Under the pieces are notes generated by a model. It searched no databases. It saw only the letters and a program-made list of their open reading frames with translations, and had not been told where the DNA came from. Below, in pieces: positions 1 to 8,012 of a DNA stretch of 10,531 nt (positions are counted from its first letter, which is position 1; every line of letters starts with the position of its first letter). The stretch is from Desulfuromusa sp. Lineage in GTDB: Bacteria; Desulfobacterota; Desulfuromonadia; Desulfuromonadales; Geopsychrobacteraceae. Both the position numbers and the translations under genes were made by a program. The stretch spans positions 1 through 10,531 of the forward strand of contig JAOZOH010000099.1 of NCBI GenBank assembly GCA_029933365.1. The letters run 5' to 3'.

Positions 1-1
1 T

Positions 2-625
2 GGGCTCACCCGTGAAACTTTGGAAAAAGCCCTTGCTGCGCAAGGTCTGACCATGTCGGAATATCGGAACAAAATTAAAAATGAAATTCTCCGTTATAAA
101 TTATTGAGTCGTGAAGTTAATTATAAGGTTCTGGTAACCAGCAGTGAGGTTCGCGACTACTATGAAAAACATATCGACGAATACACCATCGAAGCAAAAG
201 TCCAAGTCAATCGGATCAGCTTTAAAATCCCATCTGGCAATGAAGAGGAAATGGCCAGATTCCATAAGCGGGTCGAAACCAGCCGCGACCTGCTCCTCAA
301 TGGGGAAGAGTTTACCAAGGTGCTTGAGGCTCAGGGCAACTCTGCCAGTGGTGGCGATATGGGAGAGCTGATCGAAGCCGATATGGCAGAGCCGTTACGG
401 TTGGCACTGACAGATTTAAAAGCTGGGGATGTCAGTAAACCCCTTGAGATGAACGGCAAGATTCATCTGCTTCAAGTGACGAAACGGACGACTGTCGATG
501 ATGACCCCTTCGCGAGTGTCAAAGATGAAATTGAAGAAAAATTGAAGCGGGATAAAACTGACCTCCGTTTTGCAGAATGGCAAAAAGAACTCCGTAACAA
601 TGCCCATGTTGAAATCCGCATTTAG
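2..625 (+). CDS. Parvulin/SurA-type peptidyl-prolyl cis-trans isomerase, C-terminal part (5' end outside window)
   Basis: The frame is open from base 2 and ends at TAG 623-625, giving 207 visible residues; the N-terminus and any signal peptide lie outside the window. The first ~60 residues are charged and helical (RNKIKNEILRYKLLSREV, then SSEVRDYYEKH), like the end of a SurA N-terminal chaperone region. Residues ~65-165 fit a PpiC/parvulin rotamase domain: VQVNRISF, then a GNSASGGDMGEL stretch, then LKAGDVSKPLEMNGKIHLLQV, matching the family pattern of a GG-(D)-G turn followed by GxVSxP and a final beta strand. Such proteins act in the periplasm, helping outer-membrane and secreted proteins fold. 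It lies directly before pdxA, as surA does in E. coli. Which SurA/PpiC subgroup it belongs to cannot be settled without the N-terminus. TTG at 20 is an internal codon, not a start. Confidence 0.85.
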   Translation, partial: GLTRETLEKALAAQGLTMSEYRNKIKNEILRYKLLSREVNYKVLVTSSEVRDYYEKHIDEYTIEAKVQVNRISFKIPSGNEEEMARFHKRVETSRDLLLNGEEFTKVLEAQGNSASGGDMGELIEADMAEPLRLALTDLKAGDVSKPLEMNGKIHLLQVTKRTTVDDDPFASVKDEIEEKLKRDKTDLRFAEWQKELRNNAHVEIRI

Positions 626-635
626 AACCCTCTGA

Positions 636-668
636 TTTCCCCCTCTCCCACCAGTTGAGAGGGGGAAA
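636..668. repeat. Perfect 12-bp inverted repeat between the isomerase gene and pdxA
   Basis: TTTCCCCCTCTC (636-647) is exactly complementary to GAGAGGGGGAAA (657-668) around a 9-base loop. It starts 10 bases after the upstream stop codon. No T-run follows on the + strand, so it is a weak candidate for a Rho-independent terminator. It could stabilise the 3' end of the upstream message or be a REP-like element. Its CCCTCTCCC core resembles the larger element before uvrA (1811-1920), so the two may belong to one repeat family. Confidence 0.7.
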
Positions 669-806
669 CTATCAAGAAACTCCAAATCATTTCCACCACA
701 AAGCTTGTCTCCCCATCAAGGCTTCCGCTATACTGCTCCATTACACAAATTTTTGCTGAACGATCACATTAATATTCACGTTCTTTTTTGCGAGACTCTT
801 ACCAAC

Positions 807-1799
807 ATGCAGCCACTCCTTCTAACCATGGGCGATCCAACCGGAATCGGCCCCGAACTGATCATTAAAGCTTTACTGGATCATTCTCTTGAACAGATCA
901 ACTGCCCGATTCAGATTGTCGGGGATGCCGGTGTATTGTGCCGAGCGGGACAGATATTTGGTTGTGAGGGAGAAGCCGAAGCAGGTCCGGAGGGACTCAT
1001 CCTCCTCCATTTTAGCGATCAGATGCTGATTGTTCATCCGGTTTCTGCACTGGAGACCTCTGCTGTTCATTATGGACAACCCGATACTGCTTGCGGCAAG
1101 GCGATGGCAGATTATATTGAATACGCTATTGCCCGCTGCCTTGATAAAACCGCAGCGGGGATAGTGACTTGCCCGATCAACAAGGCTGCAATTAATGCAG
1201 CTGGGTACCATTTTTCCGGCCATACCGAATTGCTGGCGAAACGGTGCGGGGTCGACAAAGTGGTGATGATGTTGGCTGGTGAGCAGTTAAAAGTTTGCCT
1301 GGTGACGACCCATCTGGCTTATCGGGATGTCCCGGCGATCTTGAGCCGCGAGGAAATTCTGCAGACAATCGAGATTACTGCCAGCGCATTTCGTCACCAG
1401 TTCGGGATTGAACAGCCACGTCTTGCGGTGCTAGCACTGAACCCCCATGCCAGTGAAAATGGGCTATTTGGCGATGAAGAAGAACGCATTATCACTCCGG
1501 CCATAGAAGCAGCTCAAGCGGAGGGGATTGCCGCTGACGGCCCACATAGCGCTGACACCCTGTTTCACTTTGCCGCAAAAGGAGCTTATGACGCGGTGAT
1601 TTGTATGTATCACGATCAAGGGTTGATCCCCCTCAAACTGCTTCATTTTGATGATGCGGTTAATGTCACTCTGGGTTTACCAATTGTCAGAACCAGCGTT
1701 GATCATGGTACCGCCTACAATCTGGCTGGAACCGGAACCGCCAACACTGCGAGTCTTGTTGCCGCATTGAAGATGGCGGAGCAAATGGCGAGGAACTAA
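807..1799 (+). CDS. pdxA: 4-hydroxythreonine-4-phosphate dehydrogenase PdxA
   Basis: PdxA oxidises 4-phosphohydroxy-L-threonine with NAD(P); after decarboxylation the product is joined by PdxJ to deoxyxylulose phosphate to give pyridoxine phosphate, in the cytoplasm. The protein is 330 residues from ATG 807 (E. coli 329). It has the N-terminal [10 protein letters not shown] motif (8-17), GHTELLAKR (138-146), and the three metal-binding histidines in their known settings: TTHLAYRD (H169), LNPHASENG (H214) and MYHDQG (H269). The C-terminal [20 protein letters not shown] is typical. The frame stays open upstream to an ATG at 705, but the extra 34 residues resemble no PdxA N-terminus, so 807 is chosen; the ribosome binding site there is weak. 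Adjacency to a SurA-like gene matches the E. coli surA-pdxA order. It is complete, with all catalytic residues present. Confidence 0.95.
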   Translation: MQPLLLTMGDPTGIGPELIIKALLDHSLEQINCPIQIVGDAGVLCRAGQIFGCEGEAEAGPEGLILLHFSDQMLIVHPVSALETSAVHYGQPDTACGKAMADYIEYAIARCLDKTAAGIVTCPINKAAINAAGYHFSGHTELLAKRCGVDKVVMMLAGEQLKVCLVTTHLAYRDVPAILSREEILQTIEITASAFRHQFGIEQPRLAVLALNPHASENGLFGDEEERIITPAIEAAQAEGIAADGPHSADTLFHFAAKGAYDAVICMYHDQGLIPLKLLHFDDAVNVTLGLPIVRTSVDHGTAYNLAGTGTANTASLVAALKMAEQMARN

Positions 1800-1810
1800 A
1801 GCAACTGTCA

Positions 1811-1920
1811 ACCCTTCTCCCTGAGGGAGAAGGTGGCCAAAGGCCGGATGAGGGGGAAAAGTCAAAATCAATTACAAACTCTCCCATCACCCTAACCCTC
1901 TCCCTCATGGAGAAAGGATC
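1811..1920. repeat. Composite palindromic intergenic repeat between pdxA and uvrA
   Basis: Three inverted repeats are visible. CCTTCTCCC (1813-1821) pairs with GGGAGAAGG (1825-1833) around TGA. GGCC (1835-1838) pairs with GGCC (1842-1845) around AAA. The right-hand CTCTCC (1898-1903 region) pairs with GGAGA (1909-1913) around CTCAT, with a small bulge. In addition ATGAGGG (1848-1854) is complementary to CCCTCAT (1902-1908), so the whole ~110 bp can fold on itself. The reverse strand reads CCTCATCCGGCC then CACCTTCTCCC, wording I recall from dispersed intergenic repeats in several proteobacteria. No T-run follows, so it is not a clear terminator. It fills most of the gap and runs to 29 bases before the uvrA start. 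Confidence 0.75.
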
Positions 1921-1948
1921 TTTTAGACACAGTGGAAGATTGAAAGTT

Positions 1949-4768
1949 ATGATTGACAAAATCAAAATTCGCGGTGCTCGCGAACATAATCTGAAAAATA
2001 TTGATATCGACATCCCCCGCGATCAGTTGGTGGTGATTACCGGGGTTTCCGGTTCGGGTAAAAGCACTCTGGCATTTGATACCATCTATGCTGAAGGGCA
2101 ACGTCGCTATGTTGAAAGCTTGTCCGCCTACGCACGCCAATTTCTGGAGCAGATGGAAAAACCGGACGTTGATCAGATTGATGGCCTCTCCCCAGCAATC
2201 TCAATTGAGCAGAAAACTACCTCTAAAAATCCCCGCTCAACGGTTGGCACGGTCACCGAAATCTACGATTACTTGCGCCTTCTCTACGCCCGGGTTGGAC
2301 AAATTCTCTGCCACCGTTGCGGTAACCCGATCCGCTCTCAGACTGTTGAACAGATGGTCGATCAGGTGATGAAGTTCCCCGAAAAAACCAAACTCATGGT
2401 GATGGCTCCCATTGTCCGCAGTCGCAAAGGGGAATACCGTAAAGAACTGGCTCAGTTGCAGGCCGATGGCTTTGTCCGTATCCGGGTCGATGGTGAAATG
2501 TTTGAATTGGGCGATAAAATTGAGCTGGATAAGCAGAAAAAGCACACTCTGGAAGTGGTTGTGGATCGCCTGGTCATGAAAGAAGACATTGAATCACGCC
2601 TCGCTGATTCAATAGAAACTGCTTTGCACTTAGCTGAAGGGATGGTGCGGATTGAAGTTCCCGATGGTGTCAGCAAACTGTTCTCAGCGAACCATGCCTG
2701 CATCGATTGTGGCCTCTCTTATCCAGAGGTTTCACCACGCATGTTTTCCTTCAACAATCCCCATGGTGCCTGCCCCGATTGCAGCGGCCTTGGCACCAAA
2801 ATGTACTTTGACCATGAGCAGGTGGTTCCCAATCCCGAATTTTCTTTGCGCGATGGCGCCATTGTCCCCTGGGATAGCCGCACCGGTTACTACTATCAAG
2901 CATTGCTGGAAGCTCTCTCTATCCATTATGAGTTTGACATCCGTAGCCCCTTTAACAACCTTCCTGAACGACTGCAAAATATTATTCTCTATGGCTCCGG
3001 TGAGGAAAACGTGCAGTTTTTTTACGACCAGGGTGAGCGACGCCATTTCTATGAGAAACCGTTCGAGGGAGTTATCCCCAATCTGCAACGGCGCTACCAC
3101 GAAACCGATTCGGATACGGTTAGAGATAATCTGGAGCGGTTCATGAGTATTCTCCCCTGTCCGACCTGTAAAGGGGGAAGATTACGTCCCGAGGCGCTGC
3201 ATATTACCGTTGGCGGGAAGAACATTCAGCAAGTCACTGATATGTCAATCGCCGATGCTGAGGCTTTTTTTCATGACCTGATCCTGTCTGACAAAGATAT
3301 GGAGATTGCTCGACGGGTGCTCAAAGAGATTCGTGAACGGCTCTCCTTTCTTTCCCATGTTGGCCTTGATTATCTCACCTTAAGTCGCAGTGCTGGAACT
3401 TTAAGTGGTGGTGAAGGGCAGCGTATCCGGTTGGCCACCCAAATTGGCTCTTCTCTCACCGGGGTTCTCTATATTCTGGATGAACCTTCTATCGGCTTGC
3501 ATCAACGTGATAATCAACGGCTGCTGACCACCCTGAAACGACTGCGTGATCTGGGTAATAGCGTTCTGGTGGTCGAACATGACGAAGAAACCATTGCTGC
3601 CGCTGACCACGTGATCGATATGGGCCCTGCAGCGGGTATCCATGGCGGCCAGGTTATCGCTCAAGGGACGCCACAGCAGATACAGGAAAATCCCGATTCC
3701 TTGACTGGTGATTACCTCTCAGGAAAGCGCTACATCATGGTTCCAACAGAGCGCCGCTCGACCGAGCGCTGGCTTGAAATTATAGGTGCCCGAGCCAACA
3801 ATCTGCAAGATGTAGATGTCAAAATTCCCCTTGGAGTTCTCACCTGTATCACCGGGGTTTCTGGCTCGGGGAAATCCTCCCTGGTGATTGAAACTCTCTA
3901 CAAAGCCCTGGCGCAAAAACTTCACCGGACTCGGGAAAAATCGGGTCCGGTAAGAGACATTCTCGGTCTGGAATTACTCGACAAAGTGATCGATATCGAC
4001 CAGTCACCGATCGGGCGGACCCCACGCTCCAACCCGGCCACATATACCGGTGTCTTTACCGACATCCGGGATCTGTTTGCCCAGCTTCCGGAAGCGAAAA
4101 TCCGCGGCTACAAGCCAGGTCGTTTTTCCTTTAACGTCAAAGGTGGTCGTTGTGAGGCGTGCCGTGGCGATGGCATTATAAAAATTGAAATGCACTTTTT
4201 GCCCGATGTCTATGTTCAGTGTGAAGTCTGCAAAGGGGCTCGCTACAATCGTGAAACCCTGGAGGTAAAATACAAGGGGAAAAGTATTGCTGATGTTCTC
4301 GATATGACCGTTAACCAAGCCAGCCGTTTTCTCGAAAATATTCCCCGGATCAGCAGTAAACTGCAGACAGTGCGTGATGTCGGGCTCGGATATATCAAAT
4401 TAGGACAAAGCGCCACAACCCTTTCCGGTGGCGAAGCTCAACGAGTCAAACTATCCCGTGAACTCAGCAAGCGGGCCACCGGGAAGACCATCTATATTCT
4501 TGATGAACCGACCACCGGGCTCCATTTTGCGGACATCCACAAGCTATTAGAGGTGCTAAATCGACTCGTTGAAACCGGCAATACAGTAGTCGTTATTGAG
4601 CATAATCTGGATGTCATCAAGACTGCCGATTACATTATTGATCTTGGACCAGAAGGGGGAGCTTTGGGCGGAAATATTGTTGCAGCAGGAACGCCTGAAC
4701 TGGTTGCTGAATGTGAAAATTCCTATACCGGGAACTTTTTGAGTGACTACTTAATGAAGCAGTCATAG
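1949..4768 (+). CDS. uvrA: Excinuclease ABC subunit A (UvrA)
   Basis: UvrA is the damage-sensing ATPase of nucleotide excision repair; as a dimer it loads UvrB at lesions, then UvrC cuts. The protein is 939 residues (E. coli 940). It shows two ABC ATPase halves: Walker A GVSGSGKS at 32-39 and 636-643; signature LSGGEG at 485 and LSGGEA at 825; Walker B YILDEP at 508 and 849. Zinc modules are C251/C254/C275/C278 and C735/C738/C758/C761. [15 protein letters not shown] and NPRSTVGT are hallmark UvrA strings. The first signature carries G in place of the usual A, which I believe also occurs in relatives. ATG 1949 is chosen because [17 protein letters not shown] aligns with known UvrA N-termini and GGAAG (1934-1938) precedes it. 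An in-frame ATG at 1907 would add 14 residues encoded inside a repeat. Nothing is truncated. Confidence 0.97.
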   Translation: MIDKIKIRGAREHNLKNIDIDIPRDQLVVITGVSGSGKSTLAFDTIYAEGQRRYVESLSAYARQFLEQMEKPDVDQIDGLSPAISIEQKTTSKNPRSTVGTVTEIYDYLRLLYARVGQILCHRCGNPIRSQTVEQMVDQVMKFPEKTKLMVMAPIVRSRKGEYRKELAQLQADGFVRIRVDGEMFELGDKIELDKQKKHTLEVVVDRLVMKEDIESRLADSIETALHLAEGMVRIEVPDGVSKLFSANHACIDCGLSYPEVSPRMFSFNNPHGACPDCSGLGTKMYFDHEQVVPNPEFSLRDGAIVPWDSRTGYYYQALLEALSIHYEFDIRSPFNNLPERLQNIILYGSGEENVQFFYDQGERRHFYEKPFEGVIPNLQRRYHETDSDTVRDNLERFMSILPCPTCKGGRLRPEALHITVGGKNIQQVTDMSIADAEAFFHDLILSDKDMEIARRVLKEIRERLSFLSHVGLDYLTLSRSAGTLSGGEGQRIRLATQIGSSLTGVLYILDEPSIGLHQRDNQRLLTTLKRLRDLGNSVLVVEHDEETIAAADHVIDMGPAAGIHGGQVIAQGTPQQIQENPDSLTGDYLSGKRYIMVPTERRSTERWLEIIGARANNLQDVDVKIPLGVLTCITGVSGSGKSSLVIETLYKALAQKLHRTREKSGPVRDILGLELLDKVIDIDQSPIGRTPRSNPATYTGVFTDIRDLFAQLPEAKIRGYKPGRFSFNVKGGRCEACRGDGIIKIEMHFLPDVYVQCEVCKGARYNRETLEVKYKGKSIADVLDMTVNQASRFLENIPRISSKLQTVRDVGLGYIKLGQSATTLSGGEAQRVKLSRELSKRATGKTIYILDEPTTGLHFADIHKLLEVLNRLVETGNTVVVIEHNLDVIKTADYIIDLGPEGGALGGNIVAAGTPELVAECENSYTGNFLSDYLMKQS

Positions 4769-5015
4769 CTGTGCATAATTCACGCAAAATCTGCACATTC
4801 AGACAATTTGTGGCGCTAAAATAAGCCCTTAAGAGCTACACAAAAATGCCGATAAGAAAATATCCTCATTGAAAAGGTGCTATATCTTCAATATCAGTTA
4901 GCTTATTTTTTGGATTAGCATCAAGAAAAAAACCTATGCTTGGCAAATTTAAAGGCATAAGCATTGCAGTAAAATAGTTTGCCAGTAGGTCGGTTTGGTA
5001 AAAAGGAGCACCCAA
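4769..5015 (+). other. Gap of 247 bp between uvrA and the lipoprotein gene
   Basis: No coding frame is convincing here, and no clear terminator follows uvrA. A TGTGCA/TGCACA pair just after the uvrA stop is too short and lacks a T-run. AGCCCTTAAGAGCT (4824-4837) is a near-palindrome with one mismatched pair. The second half is AT-rich and probably holds the promoter and 5' leader of the lipoprotein gene. Confidence 0.5.
4869..4897 (+). promoter_or_regulatory. Candidate sigma-70-type promoter for the PEGA lipoprotein
   Basis: TTGAAA (4869-4874, 5 of 6 to TTGACA) and TATCAG (4892-4897, 4 of 6 to TATAAT) lie 17 bp apart, the ideal spacing. They would give a leader of roughly 110 bases before ATG 5016. 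AT-rich DNA produces such matches by chance, so this is tentative. Confidence 0.3.
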
Positions 5016-5399
5016 ATGAAAAGTAAACTGTTCACCCTTTTTGTGCTTGTCGCATTTCTCAGTGCGTGCGCACCCCATCAGGCACTGATTCAATCAGAAC
5101 CCCCAGGGGCTATGGTCACGATTAACGGGACGGAAATCGGCGCAACACCCGTTAAATATGACTATACTCTCAGCACTGGTAGCCAACACCAGGTGCAAAT
5201 CTCCCGTCAGGGATATGAACAGGTCGATCTGACGATTAAGGCTGATAAAACTGACTCCGGTGCCATGAAACGTTGGTTGATGGCTGGAGTGGTCTGGAGT
5301 CCTCTCTGGATAGGAACCGTCTTCACCAAGAAACTGAAAGAAAGTTACCTGTTTGTGATGAAACGAAACGATCCACAGCTGACAGCAATGCTTGAATAA
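5016..5399 (+). CDS. PEGA-domain outer-membrane lipoprotein
   Basis: This is a 127-residue protein. Residues 1-18 form a lipoprotein signal peptide: MKSK, a hydrophobic core, then the lipobox LSAC with acylated Cys18; Ala at +2 fits outer-membrane sorting. Residues 23-75 match a PEGA domain: ALIQSEPPGAMVTINGTEIG, then TPVKYDYTL, then HQVQISRQGYEQVDLTI, the usual surface-layer-like beta fold. Residues 87-103 (WLMAGVVWSPLWIG) are hydrophobic and could pack on a membrane or a partner. The start is fixed by AAGGAG (5003-5008) seven bases before ATG 5016; TTG at 4995 lies upstream of that site and is rejected. It is transcribed away from uvrA, probably alone, and ends at a strong terminator. PEGA lipoproteins have no single known function; envelope binding or structure is likely. 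Confidence 0.85.
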   Translation: MKSKLFTLFVLVAFLSACAPHQALIQSEPPGAMVTINGTEIGATPVKYDYTLSTGSQHQVQISRQGYEQVDLTIKADKTDSGAMKRWLMAGVVWSPLWIGTVFTKKLKESYLFVMKRNDPQLTAMLE

Positions 5400-5438
5400 A
5401 TTGTATGATGTCAAATTATGATTGCAGACTTACCGGCA

Positions 5439-5480
5439 ATCAAAAAGCCAGCCCGAAAGGACTGGCTTTTTGATTTTTTA
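5439..5480. terminator. Rho-independent terminator between converging genes, probably bidirectional
   Basis: ATCAAAAAGCCAG (5439-5451) pairs perfectly with CTGGCTTTTTGAT (5462-5474), and a T-run follows at 5474-5479. The apical part can extend as CC-GAAA-GG, giving a GAAA tetraloop. On the - strand the core GCCAG/CTGGC is followed by TTTTTGATT, so the same hairpin can stop transcripts from the other side. It sits 39 bp after the lipoprotein stop and 33 bp after the stop of the converging gene. Confidence 0.9.
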
Positions 5481-5507
5481 CCCTGATCCCTAGATATCAT
5501 CCCCTGA

Positions 5508-5963
5508 TTAACCATTCAGCAGAACAATATCCCGAATCAAACTACGATTAACCAGATAGGATATACCTCCAGAGAAGAGCGGGAAAAAATTGTTGCCGCC
5601 ATTGATATAATCGGTCAACCTGACACTATGATTTGGTGCATCAATTTTAAGCGCACCCTGCAGCGTTTCATGTCCAGGAAAACTGATTTTTACCTGCCGT
5701 TCAGTGTACTCAAGTTTCTCATGCAAAGAAATATCGCACCGCAGATGACTGATCATCCCCTTTTGTATCAAATGAAAATTCCCACTGCTGCTATGCATTG
5801 GTAAAAAAGGATTCTCTTCCATCAGCAGATCAAGCACAGTCTGTTCCCCCGAATGGAGCAGTGCATATTGAGCCAAATGAACCCGGCCATCAAAGATAAC
5901 ACCGTCCGCCATAAACAGGCTGACCTGTTCCTCCCTTTTTTCCACTCGAAGATTATCTGACAT
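5508..5963 (-). CDS. Two-module protein of unknown function downstream of dctM (DUF6812-like by recollection)
   Basis: This is a 151-residue protein with no signal peptide or membrane segment, so probably cytoplasmic. It consists of two similar halves. Residues 13-75 run VSLFMADGVIFDGRVHL ... FLPMHSSSGNFHLIQKGMISHL, and residues 90-148 run VKISFPGHETLQGALKI ... FFPLFSGGISYLVNRSLIRDI. Each reads as a strand pair, a GxxxI/L strand, a helix or loop (VLDLL; RLTDYIN), an FxP turn and a final L(V/I)xxxxI strand. The second half resembles the short DUF6812 family as I remember it (RLxDYIN ... vNrslI). ATG 5963 is chosen because AGGAG (5974-5970) lies 6 bases before it; a TTG 6 bases earlier overlaps that site. 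It follows dctM by 55 bases on the same strand, so it is probably the last gene of that transcript. Its role is unknown. Confidence 0.75.
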   Translation of the reverse strand: MSDNLRVEKREEQVSLFMADGVIFDGRVHLAQYALLHSGEQTVLDLLMEENPFLPMHSSSGNFHLIQKGMISHLRCDISLHEKLEYTERQVKISFPGHETLQGALKIDAPNHSVRLTDYINGGNNFFPLFSGGISYLVNRSLIRDIVLLNG

Positions 5964-6018
5964 CGGCAACTCCTGAAGAAGATATCGCTATTTATGATGA
6001 CTAGTGATGGCTACACCA

Positions 6019-7305
6019 TCAGCCGTAGACCCAGCGGGGTAAAAATAAAACCAGATCGGGCCAGAAGGTTAAAACCATCAGAATCGCAACCTGAATCAGC
6101 AGAAATGGCATAACCGCTTTTGATACATAAATCAGATCACGGTTGACGATGGCCCCGGAGATATACAAACTGACCCCAAGAGGAGGGGTACAGTAACCAA
6201 TCCCCAGATTGATAGTCATCAACAAACCAAAATGCATGGTGTTGATGCCAAATTTGCTGAGTAACGGTAAAAAGATCGGGGTCAGGATCAGGGTTGCGGA
6301 AATAATATCCATGAACATGCCAATAATCAGCAACAGGATATTGACCGCCAGCAGAAATACCCAGGGGGAAGATATACTGCTGACAACCGCAGTGGCGATT
6401 TTGTTAGGTATCTGCTCAAAGGTCAGATATTCACCAAAAACCGAAGCACCGGCGACAATAATCAACAGCGTTGCAGAAGTCACTGCTGATGAAACAACCA
6501 CCCGCTTTACATCCAGTAACTTCATGTCGCGGTGAATACAGATCTCAACAAAAAAAGCATAAAAACAGGCCACCACAGCAGCTTCATTGGCAGTGAACAT
6601 CCCCGAATAAATACCACCGAAAATCAGTACTGGCAAAAACAGCGCCCAGATACTTTCTCTAACGACGGCCATAGCCTCTTGCAGGGTCGGCCGATTGATG
6701 GTCTTCAGCCCTTTTTTCTTACAGACAAAATAGGCATAGAGACTCATGGCGACCATGATCATCAATCCTGGAACGAAGCCAGTTAAAAAAAGAGCTTCAA
6801 GAGGATCGTTGCTGACCATGGCATACAGGATCATCGCAATCGATGGGGGAATAACCACCCCGAGGATTGGTGCAGTGGTCATGATCCCGACTGAAAACTG
6901 CTCGTCGTAATCATTTTCGACCAATGCCGGAATCATGAAACCGCCGATGGCAACCACGGTCGCAACCGTTGATCCAGAAATCGCTCCAAAAAAACCACAG
7001 GCCAGAATTCCAGCCATAGCCAGCCCGCCGGGGAGGAAACCAACCAGCACATTGGCAGTTCTGATCAGCTTTTCGACAATGCTCCCAGTGGTCATAATGT
7101 TGCCACACAGGACAAAAAACATCACCACCACCAGAGCGAACTTATCCATGCTACGATAGAGAACTTCGATGACAATCTGCGCATCAATCCCAAGGAGATA
7201 AACCAGGCCGAAGGTGCCGGTAAAAAACAGCGCCATAAACACCGGGATGGTTGAAGCAAGGCAACCAAGCAGCAGGGCAAGAATCAGCAGATAACTGGAA
7301 TCCAT
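6019..7305 (-). CDS. dctM: TRAP transporter large membrane subunit DctM
   Basis: DctM is the ion-coupled transport channel of a tripartite (TRAP) importer, working in the inner membrane with DctQ and a periplasmic DctP. The 428-residue protein is very hydrophobic, with about a dozen membrane segments, the family's normal size. Family motifs include GAISGSTVATVVAIGGFMIP (107-126), the re-entrant-loop motif GVVIPPS (149-155), SGMFTANEAAV (234-244) and, in the second half, GYCTPPLGVSLYISGAI (370-386). The repeated xPP motifs in the two halves reflect the inverted-repeat fold of the family. ATG 7305 starts two bases after the dctQ stop, and its ribosome site (GGGAGAGGAA) lies inside the end of dctQ, so the two are translationally coupled. 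The substrate cannot be inferred from this subunit; dctM is used as a family name. Confidence 0.93.
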   Translation of the reverse strand: MDSSYLLILALLLGCLASTIPVFMALFFTGTFGLVYLLGIDAQIVIEVLYRSMDKFALVVVMFFVLCGNIMTTGSIVEKLIRTANVLVGFLPGGLAMAGILACGFFGAISGSTVATVVAIGGFMIPALVENDYDEQFSVGIMTTAPILGVVIPPSIAMILYAMVSNDPLEALFLTGFVPGLMIMVAMSLYAYFVCKKKGLKTINRPTLQEAMAVVRESIWALFLPVLIFGGIYSGMFTANEAAVVACFYAFFVEICIHRDMKLLDVKRVVVSSAVTSATLLIIVAGASVFGEYLTFEQIPNKIATAVVSSISSPWVFLLAVNILLLIIGMFMDIISATLILTPIFLPLLSKFGINTMHFGLLMTINLGIGYCTPPLGVSLYISGAIVNRDLIYVSKAVMPFLLIQVAILMVLTFWPDLVLFLPRWVYG

Positions 7306-7307
7306 GA

Positions 7308-7817
7308 TTATTCCTCTCCCGTCACATCTTGTTTACTGCGCCAGTCTTCAACCATAACCACCAGCGTCCGCAGAAACATCATCACCCCCATAAGCGGAAG
7401 AATGGCATAAAAATACCATTCCGGGATCTGCAATGTGGTGGTCTTGGCGTATTCATCCTGAAACATCATCACCGTCATCTTCCCACCGAGATAGACCATG
7501 ATTCCAGCAAAGAACAGAACTGCCAAATGCGAAAACAGTGTCAGCGGCCTCTTCAAGACTGGAAATATCTGTGGTAAGGCGTCAATACGAATCAATGAGC
7601 GACTACGAATCGCAGCCACACAACCAATATAAGTGGAAAAATAGATAACCTTGCGAACCACCTCATCTGACCAGTAAAGGCTGACGTTGTCAGTTGCCTT
7701 ACGCAAAATGACATTAGCCATCGCCGTAAGCAGAGCAACACAGACGGCGATAAACAGTGACCAGTCTTCAACAAAAAGAAAACCACGGTCGATTGTTTTA
7801 AACGCTTTTTTCAGCAT
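7308..7817 (-). CDS. dctQ: TRAP transporter small membrane subunit DctQ
   Basis: DctQ is the four-helix partner of DctM in TRAP importers. The protein is 169 residues with four hydrophobic segments at about 19-38, 55-71, 92-118 and 134-156. The conserved family pattern is present: YWSDEVVRKVIYFSTYIG (48-65) followed by AAIRSRSLIRIDAL (68-81). The C-terminal tail is short and charged. Start ATG 7817 has only a modest ribosome site (CGGAAAAG). It overlaps no other gene but is only 2 bases from dctM. Upstream it is separated from the dctP paralogue by a terminator and a long palindrome (8073-7818), so DctQM expression may be uncoupled from the binding proteins. Function assignment is firm at family level; substrate unknown. 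Confidence 0.9.
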   Translation of the reverse strand: MLKKAFKTIDRGFLFVEDWSLFIAVCVALLTAMANVILRKATDNVSLYWSDEVVRKVIYFSTYIGCVAAIRSRSLIRIDALPQIFPVLKRPLTLFSHLAVLFFAGIMVYLGGKMTVMMFQDEYAKTTTLQIPEWYFYAILPLMGVMMFLRTLVVMVEDWRSKQDVTGEE

Positions 7818-7846
7818 GATTTATCTTTTCCGGTCGGAGAAAGAGG

Positions 7847-7861
7847 CAGAATTTAATTCTG
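7847..7861. repeat. 15-bp perfect palindrome upstream of dctQ
   Basis: CAGAATT (7847-7853), a central T, and AATTCTG (7855-7861) form an exact inverted repeat 30-44 bases before the dctQ start. It could be an operator. However, the - strand wording GGGGGACAGAATTAAATTCTG resembles dispersed REP-like repeats I recall from this bacterial group, so it may instead be a repeat remnant. Confidence 0.5.
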
Positions 7862-7884
7862 TCCCCCGATTGCGCTACCATTTC

Positions 7885-8007
7885 AAGGCGGATCAAAAAG
7901 GTACAGATGCAAGGCTTGCGAAATCTGATCCCTGAGGCATAGCTTCAGCTATGTCGAAGGGTGAAGATTGAGTATAACGCAGCAGATGTGCCTTTTTCAT
8001 CCGTCTT
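7885..8007. repeat. Long imperfect palindromic element (123 bp) between dctP and dctQ
   Basis: The element is symmetrical about 7946. The outer arms 7885-7910 and 7982-8007 pair over 26 positions with three mismatches and two G-T pairs (AAGGCGGAT/ATCCGTCTT, AAAAAGG/CCTTTTT, ACA/TGT, TGC/GCA). The centre is a perfect hairpin CATAGC-TTCA-GCTATG (7938-7953), flanked by further pairs CCCT/AGGG and AATCT/AGATT. A sub-palindrome GCAAG-G-CTTGC lies at 7909-7919. It encodes no plausible protein. The wording (GCAGATGTGCCTTTTTCATCCG) is like dispersed intergenic repeats I recall in Desulfuromonadales genomes, so a non-autonomous mobile or REP/MITE-like element is the best guess. If transcribed with dctQM it would form a long stem. 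Confidence 0.75.
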
Positions 8008-8012
8008 AACAC

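Noticed and set aside
636..668. Rho-independent terminator ending the isomerase transcript
   Set aside because: The stem is perfect, but neither side is followed by a T-run, so it is listed as an inverted repeat rather than a terminator.
705..806. In-frame upstream extension of pdxA to an ATG at 705
   Set aside because: The 34 extra residues do not resemble any PdxA N-terminus, and ATG 807 gives the usual length and places [10 protein letters not shown] at residue 8.
1687..2013. Open frames on the - strand across the pdxA/uvrA junction
   Set aside because: They run through the palindromic repeat and antisense to two well-conserved genes, with low-complexity composition and no family resemblance.
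4995..5015. TTG start 21 bases upstream for the lipoprotein
   Set aside because: It lies before the AAGGAG ribosome site and would spoil the lipoprotein signal peptide that begins neatly at ATG 5016.
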